Below are positions 24,967-34,126 of a DNA stretch of 64,000 nt, one piece after another. This DNA is from a bacterium (GTDB taxonomy: Bacteria > Chloroflexota > Dormibacteria > Aeolococcales > Aeolococcaceae), in assembly GCA_021803465.1 (NCBI GenBank), contig JAJZLL010000049.1, forward strand, positions 97,675-161,674. Direction: 5' to 3'. Made by a program: the position numbers and the translations under genes. The notes under the pieces are model-generated. The model was not told where the DNA came from, did no database searches, and saw only the letters and a list, made by a program, of their open reading frames with translations. Each line of letters opens with the position of its first letter. The stretch's first letter is position 1.

Positions 24967-24972
24967 CAGCTC

Positions 24973-25953
24973 CTAGAGGGTTCGGCCCGCTCCAGTAGCC
25001 TGTGCACGGAGAGCAATCCTCTTCGGGGGCTGCCCAATCTTGCGCTTTGCAACAACATGATGCATGAGAGCTGGTGGGCAGCGACGGTAGACTGTGCGCT
25101 TTGGTCGCCTTCCTCTCCGGGGAGCTTCTGAAGCTGCAGGAGTGTCTCCCTGGCGCATTCCAGGCGTGGGACGCTTGAGGCTTACAAGGTTCGAGAAGAA
25201 CTCGTGAAGGGACGTGTTCTGCTGCACATCCGTGTCAGCCCGGAGGGCTGCAATTTCCGCATTTGGGAGCTCATGAGCACGCTTGAGGAGCTTCCGGAAA
25301 AGGGAAGCAGTCGCTTGCGCATCGCTCCAGGCACGGTGAGGATTCGTGTGCCTGGCACCAACGAGCTTCGCGAGATTCTCGAGCGTGTATCTGCCACGCT
25401 GGACGAGTTTCTTGTCAATGCAGGTTTGGGCGAGCTCCTCAAAAGTGTACTGCCCCTGCGGAATGAGGTTGCCATCAATGAGCAGCTTGGTGAGCGCAGG
25501 AAGCGTGTACGTTCCCGCCTGGATGCGCTTCTTGTTCGCAAGCAGTTCTGTGAGAGTTTCGATGTTCGGGATGGTCTCCACTGGCGTGTAGAGTTTCTGG
25601 GAGATCTTCTGCGTGTCGAAGACGATGGAGTTTTCAAAGGCTCCTTTGACTATTGCCTGGCAGAAGCCGACATCGAACGAAACACCATGACCAACGATGT
25701 AGTCATCCTTGCAGAAGTCGAGCAGAATGCGGACAGCCTCCTCCTGGGTGAAACCACCGCGCACATCCTCGTCACGGATGTGCGTGAGCGTGGAAACGAC
25801 TTCCGGGATGGGTCCGCCAGGATCGATGAGAAGGGAGAGACGTCCCAGCTCATGCCCGAAGCGATCGAATCGGATGGCGCCAATCTCGATGATTGAGGCT
25901 TTCCGTGGGTCGAAACCAGTGGTTTCGAGATCGAAGGCCACGAAGTTCTTCAT
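24973..25953 (-). CDS. DnaQ-like DEDDh 3'-5' exonuclease with 20-residue internal repeats
   Basis: 326 residues. All five DEDDh residues are seen: D8 and E10 ('FDLETTG'), D94 ('GHGVSFDVGF'), H206 and D211 ('HRAWSDAQAT'), so it should be an active single-strand exonuclease. Between ExoII and ExoIII lie near-identical 20-residue units starting with YT at residues 149, 169 and 189, plus a degenerate unit at 129. The last unit is the element normally present once. A basic tail (about 265-326, 'RRGRRPKRTVYRR') may bind nucleic acid. TACAGT lies 6 nt before the ATG, suggesting a leaderless transcript. Confidence 0.88.
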   Translation of the reverse strand: MKNFVAFDLETTGFDPRKASIIEIGAIRFDRFGHELGRLSLLIDPGGPIPEVVSTLTHIRDEDVRGGFTQEEAVRILLDFCKDDYIVGHGVSFDVGFCQAIVKGAFENSIVFDTQKISQKLYTPVETIPNIETLTELLANKKRIQAGTYTLPALTKLLIDGNLIPQGQYTFEELAQTCIDKKLVQRGRYTLENLAKLVGARHTNPHRAWSDAQATASLFRKLLKRAHELPNAEIAALRADTDVQQNTSLHEFFSNLVSLKRPTPGMRQGDTPAASEAPRRGRRPKRTVYRRCPPALMHHVVAKRKIGQPPKRIALRAQATGAGRTL

Positions 25954-25959
25954 ATGGGT

Positions 25960-25965
25960 ACTGTA
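25960..25965 (-). promoter_or_regulatory. -10 box for leaderless exonuclease gene
   Basis: TACAGT on the minus strand is followed by 6 nt (ACCCAT) and then ATG 25953. No Shine-Dalgarno is present. Geometry predicts a transcript beginning at the start codon. Confidence 0.4.
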
Positions 25966-26129
25966 CGAAAGCGATGATGCCTTCGAAAAGGGGGTGATTT
26001 TTCCATGCGGTTAATGGTAAGGTTTGATCTTGCGTGTCTCCATCGCACCCGGATGCATATCCGAGCAGTTGCGTGGTAACTCATGTGCAATGCGCCACCT
26101 GTTTTGTGATCCGTCGTATTCTTTGTGGC

Positions 26130-28481
26130 ATGGGATCTGCAGCTGGACGACACGAGCAGCACAGCATCGGAATGAGCTTCGCAACAAAGCTTCTCCTTGC
26201 AGGCATCACGCTGTCACTGGTGCTCATCCTCGGGATAACAAGCGCAATCATTGTCAGCCGCAACAACCAGACGAGCTCTGCTGCACTCTCCAATGCGGAT
26301 AACAGGGCCCATGTCATTCGCGGTGTGCTTCAGAACATCACGACGCCGCAGGAGCAGTTTGCTGCGCAGCAGATAGTCGCACTTCCTGATGTTGTGCAGG
26401 GAGTGCAGCTTCCCACCACTGGGACAGGCAATGCGACAGCAGCCGTGTCTGCTGCGCTTTCCAGCACAGTGAGGCTCCAGCTCCCAGGCGAATACATCAT
26501 GGTGTTCAATCGGGAAGGGGAAGTCGTTTATTCGACAGTGCCCAAGGGCAATCCCATGCTCACAGCGAAGGATGCATCCACTTCACAGGCACTGCAGGGA
26601 GTCAGCGTGGAGGGAGTGGAGTTTCTTGGAAACACGGAACCTGCATACGATGTTGCCATTCCCATCTGTCCGCTCCCTGTGAGGCTTCCCGTGCCAGGCT
26701 GCGCGCCATCAAGCGTGCTGGGTGCACTTGTGTATGTAGCGCCCCTCCCATACCAGCTGCACCTGTACTCGAGCATTGTGGGACAGTACCAGACGAGCTT
26801 TGTGTATTTCATCGGGAAGCAGGGATACATCCTTCGTCCACACTGCACGACATCCTCGTGCACGACAATCCAGACAAGTGCTTCACCACTTCCAGCAGCG
26901 CTTGCTGGACAGTACCACCGCGGTGTGGACAGCTTCGGAGCACTGTACACGAAGTCAGGTTCTGGACCTACTGCAGGTAGCTTTGTCGCAGTTGCGGGGC
27001 CTGGTGCCGCCAGTAGTGCTGCCATTGTGGGCTATGTGGGAGTCGAAGTTCCAGTATCGGATTTTGCTGGGAGCCAGGTCCAGGACGACCTGCTCATCCT
27101 GGGACTTGCACTTGTGGGAATACTGGTGACGACATTTGGCGTGCTCCTGTTCGTACACAGGTTTGTGGGACGTCCCATTGCCGTTCTTGAGCAGAGTGTG
27201 AGGAAGATTGCGGAGGGCGACCTTGCAACGGAAGTTCCTCACATCTCCAATGATGAGCTTGGAGAGCTTGCAGACAATGTCAACATCATGAGGGGCCAGC
27301 TCTCCGACTACATCCATCACATCGATGCCTCACTCACACGGCTTCGGGATGTGTCCCAGGCGCTCACAACCACCACGACAGGTGAGGAACGCCTTGGAGA
27401 GGCAGTCATACGGGCTGCGGAGCGCATTGTTGGCGAGGGTAGCAGCTGCGCCCTCTTCCAGATTGCACGCCACAGTGAGCAGCCAGCAGAACCAGTCTGC
27501 ATTGCAGGTTCCTCAACGCTTCTTCCCCGCCTCCCGGGGAATCTCCTTGAAGAGCTTTCCCGGGAAAGCATGGTTACCACTGCATACAATGACATGTCGA
27601 TCCATCTGTTCTCCATGGTGTTCCAGAATGCTGTCAGGGGTGCCATCGCTGTTCAGTCGCCAAAGGAGCTGAGTGACACGGATGCACGTGCACTAGCAGC
27701 ACTTGCGAACTATGCAGCAATTGCCTTTGAGAATACGAACCTGTATGAGCAGGAGCGTGCAACGGTGGAGCGGCTCAGGGAGTTGGACAAGCTGAAGTCG
27801 GACTTCCTGTCGACTGTCCAGCATGAGATGCGGACGCCTGTCATGACCATCATGGGCCAGTCTGAGCTCATGGAGCTTGGCTGGGATGCGTGGGATGACA
27901 CGATGAAGAAGAATCTCATCAGGGAACTCAACGTCTACAGCCGCCAGCTCAACGACATAGTACAGACGCTTGTCGATTTTTCCCTTCTGAGTGCAGACAC
28001 GCTGACAGTTCGACCCACAGCCATTGCTCTCAAGCCAGCGCTTGAGCAGGCGATCGACGATGCGAAGGGACTCTTCCAGTCGGATCTTCAGATCACAGTG
28101 CAGCTTGCATGTCCCACAGATCTCAGGGTGCAGGCGGAGGCGCAGAGATTCGAGCAGGTCATAAGGGCGATTGTCCACAATGCGATCAAGTTCAGCAATG
28201 AGTCGGGCCACATAGAAGTCGTAGGCAGTCGGGAAGGCGACACCTGCCATATTGCAGTCACAGACCATGGCATTGGCATCTCCCAGGAGGCTTTGCCTCA
28301 TGTATTTGAACAGTTCTATCAGGAGAACAACTCAAAGACACGGAGTTATGGAGGAATGGGCATGGGACTGTCCCTTGCGCAGCGTCTGGCTGAGGCGCAG
28401 GATGCGACGATCAGCATCTCCAGCACCCTGGACGAGGGGACGACAGTCGATGTGTTCTGGCCCTGTGCAACTGATTCGTGA
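26130..28481 (+). CDS. Membrane sensor histidine kinase
   Basis: 783 residues from ATG 26130; ATG 26172 is an alternative and neither has a clear Shine-Dalgarno. Order: membrane helix about 19-42, extracytoplasmic Cache-like sensor about 43-317 with four Cys, second helix about 320-342, HAMP about 343-393 ('RPIAVLEQSVRKIAEGDLAT'), GAF-like domain about 413-538, HisKA with H565 in 'STVQHEMRTPVMTIMG', and HATPase with N box 'IVHNAIKFSN', G1 'DHGIGIS' and G2 'GGMGMGLSL'. Orphan: no response regulator adjacent. The signal is unknown. Confidence 0.92.
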   Translation: MGSAAGRHEQHSIGMSFATKLLLAGITLSLVLILGITSAIIVSRNNQTSSAALSNADNRAHVIRGVLQNITTPQEQFAAQQIVALPDVVQGVQLPTTGTGNATAAVSAALSSTVRLQLPGEYIMVFNREGEVVYSTVPKGNPMLTAKDASTSQALQGVSVEGVEFLGNTEPAYDVAIPICPLPVRLPVPGCAPSSVLGALVYVAPLPYQLHLYSSIVGQYQTSFVYFIGKQGYILRPHCTTSSCTTIQTSASPLPAALAGQYHRGVDSFGALYTKSGSGPTAGSFVAVAGPGAASSAAIVGYVGVEVPVSDFAGSQVQDDLLILGLALVGILVTTFGVLLFVHRFVGRPIAVLEQSVRKIAEGDLATEVPHISNDELGELADNVNIMRGQLSDYIHHIDASLTRLRDVSQALTTTTTGEERLGEAVIRAAERIVGEGSSCALFQIARHSEQPAEPVCIAGSSTLLPRLPGNLLEELSRESMVTTAYNDMSIHLFSMVFQNAVRGAIAVQSPKELSDTDARALAALANYAAIAFENTNLYEQERATVERLRELDKLKSDFLSTVQHEMRTPVMTIMGQSELMELGWDAWDDTMKKNLIRELNVYSRQLNDIVQTLVDFSLLSADTLTVRPTAIALKPALEQAIDDAKGLFQSDLQITVQLACPTDLRVQAEAQRFEQVIRAIVHNAIKFSNESGHIEVVGSREGDTCHIAVTDHGIGISQEALPHVFEQFYQENNSKTRSYGGMGMGLSLAQRLAEAQDATISISSTLDEGTTVDVFWPCATDS

Positions 28482-28616
28482 CATGTGCGCGTGACGTTGG
28501 CGTTCATGATCACATTAGGCATAAGCCTTCTTGTGTAACGCCTTTGTGGGCATTCAGACGGTTCGTTACGGGGGTGTCACAGCAACGCCACGTATCGTGG
28601 AACGATCGATGGTACG

Positions 28617-28643
28617 ATCACCCCATCAGCGTCATGGGGTGAT
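28617..28643. promoter_or_regulatory. Perfect 10-bp inverted repeat upstream of the Ig-repeat gene
   Basis: ATCACCCCAT-CAGCGTC-ATGGGGTGAT is a perfect dyad with 7-nt spacer, ending 18 bp before ATG 28662. Just upstream lies ATCGT-GGA-ACGAT and a repeated ACGATC. A regulator operator is likely. A hairpin in the 5' leader is equally possible. No convincing -10 is visible next to it. Confidence 0.5.
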
Positions 28644-28661
28644 GCAGTGGTTGGACGAGAA

Positions 28662-31600
28662 ATGCAGTCGCAACGTCGATGGATCGCGAAGTGCATGCGC
28701 ATTGTCAGTGCATGCAGCGCCTGTGCTGCGCTCATTGTGTATGGTGCAAGCACTGCTGTTGCAGGCTCAACCACCTCCACCTTCACCACAACGACACTGA
28801 ATCCCGCGTATTACGGGTCCACCATTGAGCTCATAGCTTCGGTCACAACCGCATCGGGTGCAGCTGTCACAACTGGATCAGTCACCTTCTACAATGGCAA
28901 TGCCGATCTCGGGTCAGTGGCTCTGGATTCGTCCGGCTACGCAGTGCTCACCCTCTCAAACCTGCCAGTCGGGTCGTACGACATCAGTGCGGTTTTCAAT
29001 GGAACAGCCGCGTACAACCCCAGTGCCTCAGCGACCTTTGTTGAATCTGTCCAGCTCAATCCAACGTGGGTTGTCCTGTCAGCATCACAAGCATCACCCC
29101 CATATGGTGCTGACGAGACGTTCACTGCGCAGATTGGAACGGGAACAGGGACGGGCGCCACCCCAACAGGAACAATGACGTTCCTGGATGGGAGTGCGAC
29201 CATCGCCTCTGTGGCTGTCAGCGGGTGGAGTGTGTCCGCAACAGTGGACACACTCCCGCTGGGCAGCAACTCCATAACAGCTTCGTACAGTGGAAATCAG
29301 GGATTCGAGCCGAGCACCTCTCCAGTGACCAGTGTGACAGTTGGTCAGGCGACAGCATCCATTGCTCTCTCCTCTTCGCCTGCCTCTCCCACCTGGGGCT
29401 CTCCCGTCACCATCACAGCGGCTGCAAGTGCCCAAGGGAGCGTTCTTCCACCCACGGGTTCAGTGTCCTTCACCCTGGACGGCTCGGCTGCTGGCACTGC
29501 AACACTATCGGGCACTGGAAGCGCCAGCCTCACGCTGCCAGCATCCCTCGCAGTTGGAAGCCATGCCATTGGAGCGAGCTACGCAGGCAATGCGGACTTC
29601 ACTGCTGCCACAGCAAGCGGCATATCCGTGAATGTTGCACATGCTTCGACAGGAACAGCGCTTACTGCTTCCACGGCAAGTGCAACGGTTGGAACAGCAG
29701 TCACATTCACAGCTTCAGTGCAGCCAACACTGGATTCCACACCGCCGTCAGGGACAGTCACGTTCTACGACGGCACTTCCATCCTTGGAACAGCAGCAGT
29801 GACCTCTCAGGCCACAGCAAGCTTAACTACTGCAGCACTGGCAGTGGGAACACATGCCATCACTGCCAAGTACAGTGGTGACGCGAGCTATGCTGGCAGC
29901 ACTTCCTCCGCGTACACGGAGACGACAACCCTCATTCCGACAACTGTGTCGTTGAGCGCATCTCCCTCCACTTCGGCATATGGGACACCGATTTCGCTGT
30001 CCGCACACGTGCAGGGAAGCGGTGGAGCTGCAGTGACCACTGGGACAGTGACGTTTTCAAGTGGCAGCACTGCTCTAGGCTCTGGGACAGTCGGGACCAG
30101 TGGTTCTGCCACTCTCACGCTGTCCGGACTTGCCGCAGGTTCGTACTCCATCACAGCCGCGTACTCTGGATCCGGAGTGGATGGATCCGCCTCATCATCA
30201 GCACTCACCATTGCAGTGACCAAGATTGCCACGGGCACATCACTCTCCCTTTCCGCAACATCTGGCACGTACGGCACCATCATCAGCGCATCAGCATCAG
30301 TGACGGATGCGTCTGGAGCCGCTGTCCCGTCCGGAAGCGTCACCTTCGCAGACGGAACTACAGTGCTTGGGAGTGCATCTCTCAACACCCAGGGGACTGC
30401 GACCCTTTCTCTCGGAACTCTCGCAGTGGGCCAGCATTCCATCACGGCAACCTTCTCGGGAAATGCGAACGATGCGGCAAGCGTCTCGGCAGCGACTGGC
30501 GTGAGCATTGCGCAGGCTCCAACGAGCCTCAGCCTCACACCAAGTGGCAGCACTGTGCAGCTTGGAAACAGTGTGAGCTTCACTGCATCCCTGACAGCGG
30601 GAGTCAATGTTCCTGCGCCAACTGGAACAGTCACATTTGCTGATGGAACCACAAACCTTGGGACAGCAAGCCTGAGCAGAGGTTCTGCAACCTTCTCCAC
30701 AGCAGCGCTCGCTGCTGGAGTGCATGGCATCACTGCCACGTACTCTGGAGATGCCACCTATGGGGGAAGCACATCCGCCACTGTGGATGTCACAGTCGAG
30801 GCAGCTGCAACAACGACTTCCCTTACTGATTCTCCCTCCGCACCCATCTATGGGGAGAGCGTGACCCTGACAGCATCAGTCTCCGGATCCCAGGCAGGAT
30901 TTCCAATCAGTGGAACAGTATCCTTCCTTGATGGATCAGCTGTCCTGGGTACTTCAGATCTCACCTCGCAGGGCACGGCAACCCTGACCGTGAACAGTCT
31001 TGCGCTTGGCTCCCATCTGCTCTCAGCGCAGTACAACGGTGCGAAGGACTATCTGGCAAGCAGTTCCGCCCAGACGACCCTCACCGTTGGAATCGCAGAC
31101 ACGGCTACTGCCCTTGCTGCATCCTCCGCGACCGAGCCATTTGGCAGTGCAGTGACGTTCACTGCAACCGTGACATCACCGTACGCAGCCCCGACTGGCG
31201 GGTCTGTGACGTTCAGTGAGGGAAGCACTGCACTTGGGACAGTCACACTTGGCGCGAATGGCACGGCCTCCCTGACGACAACAGCCCTTGGAGTGGGATC
31301 CTACACCATAAGCGCATCGTTCAGTGGCGTTCCCGACTTTGCAGCAAGTTCGTCTGCCGGTGTTGCGTTCTCCGTCTCGAAGGATGCAAGCAGCACGGCA
31401 CTGTCCGTCACTCCGCAGGGCGGAACATATGGCACTTCTGTGACAATCACTGCGAATGTCACAGCTGCTGACACTCCCACTGGCACAGTCACTTTCACTG
31501 ATGGGAGTGCGACACTTGCCACTGTGCAGCTCAGCAGCAATGGTGCGTCGTACACGTTCGTGCCTGCGGAAGGGAGCCACAGCTTTGGCGCAGTATACAG

Positions 31601-32489
31601 TGGGGATGGCTCCACAAGCGGAAGCACTGCAGCAGTTGTGGCCGACACAATTGGCGCAGCCACCCCTGGCGTGTCACTTGCGATCAGTCCAGAGCCTGCT
31701 CTCGTCAATGAGCAGGTTGTCGCGACTGCATCGCTTGCTCTGCCAAATGGAGCTACTGCAGCTCCATCTGGAACCTTCGCATTCGCAGTGAATGGAACGC
31801 CAATTGCCTCCTGCGCAGCAGTTGCGCTCTCGAATGGGGTAGCCCAATGCACTGGCGTACTCCCAGTGGGCACGGATTCAATTACTGCAACGTACAGTGG
31901 CGACACAACGTACACGTCAGCATCAGCAAGCGGCAGTGACACTGTGGAAGAAGTTCCAACCTCTGTTGCCCTCACATCGGCACAGCAGTCGCTCCAGCCA
32001 AATGTGCAGGACACGCTCACTGCAGTTGTGACACCCTCTGTGACCTCCCTTGGCACGCCAGCAGGAACAGTGAGCTTCTCAGCCAATGGCACTGCCATTC
32101 AGGGCTGCGTGAACGTTGCACTTGTGAGTGGAAGCTCCACCTGCAGCTACACTGCGGGATCGCCAGGAACAGTAGCACTCACGGCAGCGTACAGCGGTAA
32201 TGGGGAGTTCCTTGCAAGTTCCGGGAGCATCAGCCTCCAGGTGGGTTCAAACCGTTGTGACCTGCCAGGGAGAGGATGGCATTTCGGTGAATTCGAGCAT
32301 CTCTTTGATCATTCCGACTGTGGCTCACAGCCTGGACGGTGTGATCTGCCACACATCTGGCAGTGCATCGACTACTGGATTCATGTGGCACTGCATGATG
32401 GTCACTTCAACAACGGGGATCATGGCAGCGAGCGTGACAATGCTGACTTCAACCGTTCATCGGGAATACACTTCCGTAGCACGCGCTAG
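28662..32489 (+). CDS. Giant secreted protein with 12 Ig-like (Big_3-type) repeats; 3' frameshift suspected
   Basis: 1275 residues as read. A signal peptide ('RRWIAKCMRIVSACSACAAL' then 'VAG') is followed by about twelve ~95-residue Ig-like repeats. Each has a 'GTVTFxDGSxxLG' strand and an 'AxYSGDxxY' end. Such repeats form extended stalks on surface adhesins. After residue ~1193 the composition changes abruptly to His/Asp/Phe/Trp-rich. The +1 frame from there (32243 on, to 32535) gives Ser/Thr/Val-rich sequence with a hydrophobic stretch and an Arg-rich end. An extra G in GGG 32243-32245 would explain this. Start ATG 28662 chosen over GTG 28647. Part of an envelope cluster. Confidence 0.8.
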   Translation: MQSQRRWIAKCMRIVSACSACAALIVYGASTAVAGSTTSTFTTTTLNPAYYGSTIELIASVTTASGAAVTTGSVTFYNGNADLGSVALDSSGYAVLTLSNLPVGSYDISAVFNGTAAYNPSASATFVESVQLNPTWVVLSASQASPPYGADETFTAQIGTGTGTGATPTGTMTFLDGSATIASVAVSGWSVSATVDTLPLGSNSITASYSGNQGFEPSTSPVTSVTVGQATASIALSSSPASPTWGSPVTITAAASAQGSVLPPTGSVSFTLDGSAAGTATLSGTGSASLTLPASLAVGSHAIGASYAGNADFTAATASGISVNVAHASTGTALTASTASATVGTAVTFTASVQPTLDSTPPSGTVTFYDGTSILGTAAVTSQATASLTTAALAVGTHAITAKYSGDASYAGSTSSAYTETTTLIPTTVSLSASPSTSAYGTPISLSAHVQGSGGAAVTTGTVTFSSGSTALGSGTVGTSGSATLTLSGLAAGSYSITAAYSGSGVDGSASSSALTIAVTKIATGTSLSLSATSGTYGTIISASASVTDASGAAVPSGSVTFADGTTVLGSASLNTQGTATLSLGTLAVGQHSITATFSGNANDAASVSAATGVSIAQAPTSLSLTPSGSTVQLGNSVSFTASLTAGVNVPAPTGTVTFADGTTNLGTASLSRGSATFSTAALAAGVHGITATYSGDATYGGSTSATVDVTVEAAATTTSLTDSPSAPIYGESVTLTASVSGSQAGFPISGTVSFLDGSAVLGTSDLTSQGTATLTVNSLALGSHLLSAQYNGAKDYLASSSAQTTLTVGIADTATALAASSATEPFGSAVTFTATVTSPYAAPTGGSVTFSEGSTALGTVTLGANGTASLTTTALGVGSYTISASFSGVPDFAASSSAGVAFSVSKDASSTALSVTPQGGTYGTSVTITANVTAADTPTGTVTFTDGSATLATVQLSSNGASYTFVPAEGSHSFGAVYSGDGSTSGSTAAVVADTIGAATPGVSLAISPEPALVNEQVVATASLALPNGATAAPSGTFAFAVNGTPIASCAAVALSNGVAQCTGVLPVGTDSITATYSGDTTYTSASASGSDTVEEVPTSVALTSAQQSLQPNVQDTLTAVVTPSVTSLGTPAGTVSFSANGTAIQGCVNVALVSGSSTCSYTAGSPGTVALTAAYSGNGEFLASSGSISLQVGSNRCDLPGRGWHFGEFEHLFDHSDCGSQPGRCDLPHIWQCIDYWIHVALHDGHFNNGDHGSERDNADFNRSSGIHFRSTR

Positions 32490-32501
32490 GAGGATGACAG
32501 T

Positions 32502-34115
32502 ATGGCGCGGAAGGATGGAAGTGTCTCTGCACTGAAGCTTTGTGGATCAGTGGTTGTCACATGCGCGCTCATCGTGCTCTGCACTCTTGGATCTGCACGT
32601 GTTCTTGGAGCCGAAGCCCTGACAGCGTCATCCGGCGAGTATGTTGTGATGAAAACCTACACCCCAACATCCGTGCAGTGGAGCTGGGCTGCCACGGGCG
32701 CATGTCCAGCAGGTGTTCCCACGTTTGCATACAACAGCACTGGAGGGTCTTCCTTCAATGCTGTTCAGTCTGGATCAGACTGTGTGGCTGCAAACGCTAC
32801 TCTCATCAACTCCGTACCCACAGGAGCAGCGACCATTCTCTGTCTTCTCCCATCTGGCACAGCATGCAACGGCAACAACGCTCCTGCTGCGACTGTTCTT
32901 GTCACCAAGCCAAGCGCACAGATTGTCCCGACGACCATAGCCAATGGCTATGTCGAGTCAACCTACACGGTAACCTCTTCTGGAGTAAATGACACAAATG
33001 CGGGAAGCATCTGCATCACAGCTTCATCGAGCACTCCTTGCAGTGGCACACCCATTCCGGTGACCCCAGTGGGAAGCGCTACACAGCAGGTGGTTCGGGT
33101 ACCGCTTTCCACTCTCGCAGCTGTTCTCTCCCAGACTTCTGTCTATCCCGTAATAACCTCGGGATATCAAATCTTTCCTGAATATACGAATTCCAACATT
33201 GTGGGCCAGGGAGGCAATATTCTCACACCCGCAGCGCCTACCTTCGGTGTGACAATCACCACCTCGACGACAGCCACGGCTGTGCACCTGGGAGCATCTT
33301 CCATTGTCGCTGGATCGACTGTTTCTCTGTCCGCCTCTGTCACTTCAGCGACAGCAGGATCCGTCAACTTTAGTGACAATGCTGGCTCGCTTGGATCATG
33401 CTCCCTTTCCGCATCAGGTTCCGGAAGCGGCTGCTCCATCCAGAGCAGCGCATTCTCGTATTCTGGAACCTACACCATCACAGCATCGTATCAGGCAGCG
33501 TTTTCCAACACGAGCAGTGGAAAGGCAACGACCCTGTTTCTGGGATCTGCGGGTTCCACGACACTCACTGTGACAGCTCCGTCCACACCCACACCCACAC
33601 CTGCGCCCACACCCACTTCCACAGCGATACCAACACCCACCCCAACGTCCACCCTCTCCCCTACACCCTCACCAGCCCGCTCTTCTACGCCAGTGCCCAC
33701 ACCAAAGCCCACGCAGAAGGGCACTGCAGCCACACCCACTCCAACCCCAGCACCGACACCAACACCAACGCCTTTGCCGACAGCCACGCCGACTGTTCCG
33801 CCGAGTCCCACTGCCACAACGTCCACCAGCGTACTCCCGCTGCCGTTTGCTCTTTCATCCACTTCCGGTGGAAACGGGAGCAGCCATTCTGGGAGCTCCA
33901 CAGGGGGTTCCTCCAGCGTTGTCCCCCAGGCAATCTACGCGACAGGCCTTCCCATCGTGCTCCCCATCTCCATCATTGGGGGACTCTTCTTCGGTCCCTC
34001 CCTGCTGCATGTCCTCTATGGATACATGCTGTTCGCAGTCGCACTCCTTGCGCTCGGCATCATCGGTGAAGAGGCCAGATGGTACGTCATCATGCGGCAT
34101 CTTGTTCGCCGGTGA
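32502..34115 (+). CDS. Surface protein with Ig-like domain, Pro/Thr stalk and C-terminal membrane helices
   Basis: 537 residues; AGGAGG lies 8 nt before ATG 32502. A signal peptide (about 10-37, '[20 protein letters not shown]') comes first. An exported beta-rich region (38-350) follows, with several Cys pairs and one late Ig-like domain. Residues ~358-450 are a '[10 protein letters not shown]' stalk. Two hydrophobic helices come last (about 477-525), ending 'MRHLVRR'. The stalk probably spans the cell wall. No catalytic domain visible. It follows the giant repeat protein by 12 bp and likely shares its transcript. Confidence 0.75.
   Translation: MARKDGSVSALKLCGSVVVTCALIVLCTLGSARVLGAEALTASSGEYVVMKTYTPTSVQWSWAATGACPAGVPTFAYNSTGGSSFNAVQSGSDCVAANATLINSVPTGAATILCLLPSGTACNGNNAPAATVLVTKPSAQIVPTTIANGYVESTYTVTSSGVNDTNAGSICITASSSTPCSGTPIPVTPVGSATQQVVRVPLSTLAAVLSQTSVYPVITSGYQIFPEYTNSNIVGQGGNILTPAAPTFGVTITTSTTATAVHLGASSIVAGSTVSLSASVTSATAGSVNFSDNAGSLGSCSLSASGSGSGCSIQSSAFSYSGTYTITASYQAAFSNTSSGKATTLFLGSAGSTTLTVTAPSTPTPTPAPTPTSTAIPTPTPTSTLSPTPSPARSSTPVPTPKPTQKGTAATPTPTPAPTPTPTPLPTATPTVPPSPTATTSTSVLPLPFALSSTSGGNGSSHSGSSTGGSSSVVPQAIYATGLPIVLPISIIGGLFFGPSLLHVLYGYMLFAVALLALGIIGEEARWYVIMRHLVRR
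33581..33830 (+). repeat. Low-complexity ACACCC repeat encoding the Pro/Thr stalk
   Basis: About 250 bp of imperfect CACACCC/CCAACACC repeats code for Pro-Thr-Pro-Thr with scattered Ala and Ser. Such tracts change length easily by replication slippage, so the stalk length may vary between strains. Confidence 0.7.
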
Positions 34116-34126
34116 GGAGCATTCAT

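Noticed and set aside
24934-24972. Glycine riboswitch before gcvT
   Set aside because: The gap to the upstream gene is only 39 bp, too short for any known glycine aptamer.
29000-32240. Possible CRISPR or DNA-level tandem array in the giant gene
   Set aside because: The repetition is at protein level (~95 residues) with diverged DNA; no constant direct repeats with unique spacers.
33491-33901. Minus-strand Gly/Val-rich ORF in the stalk region
   Set aside because: It is the complement of the Pro/Thr repeat; the low-complexity 'GVGVGVG' pattern is an artefact of the ACACCC repeat.
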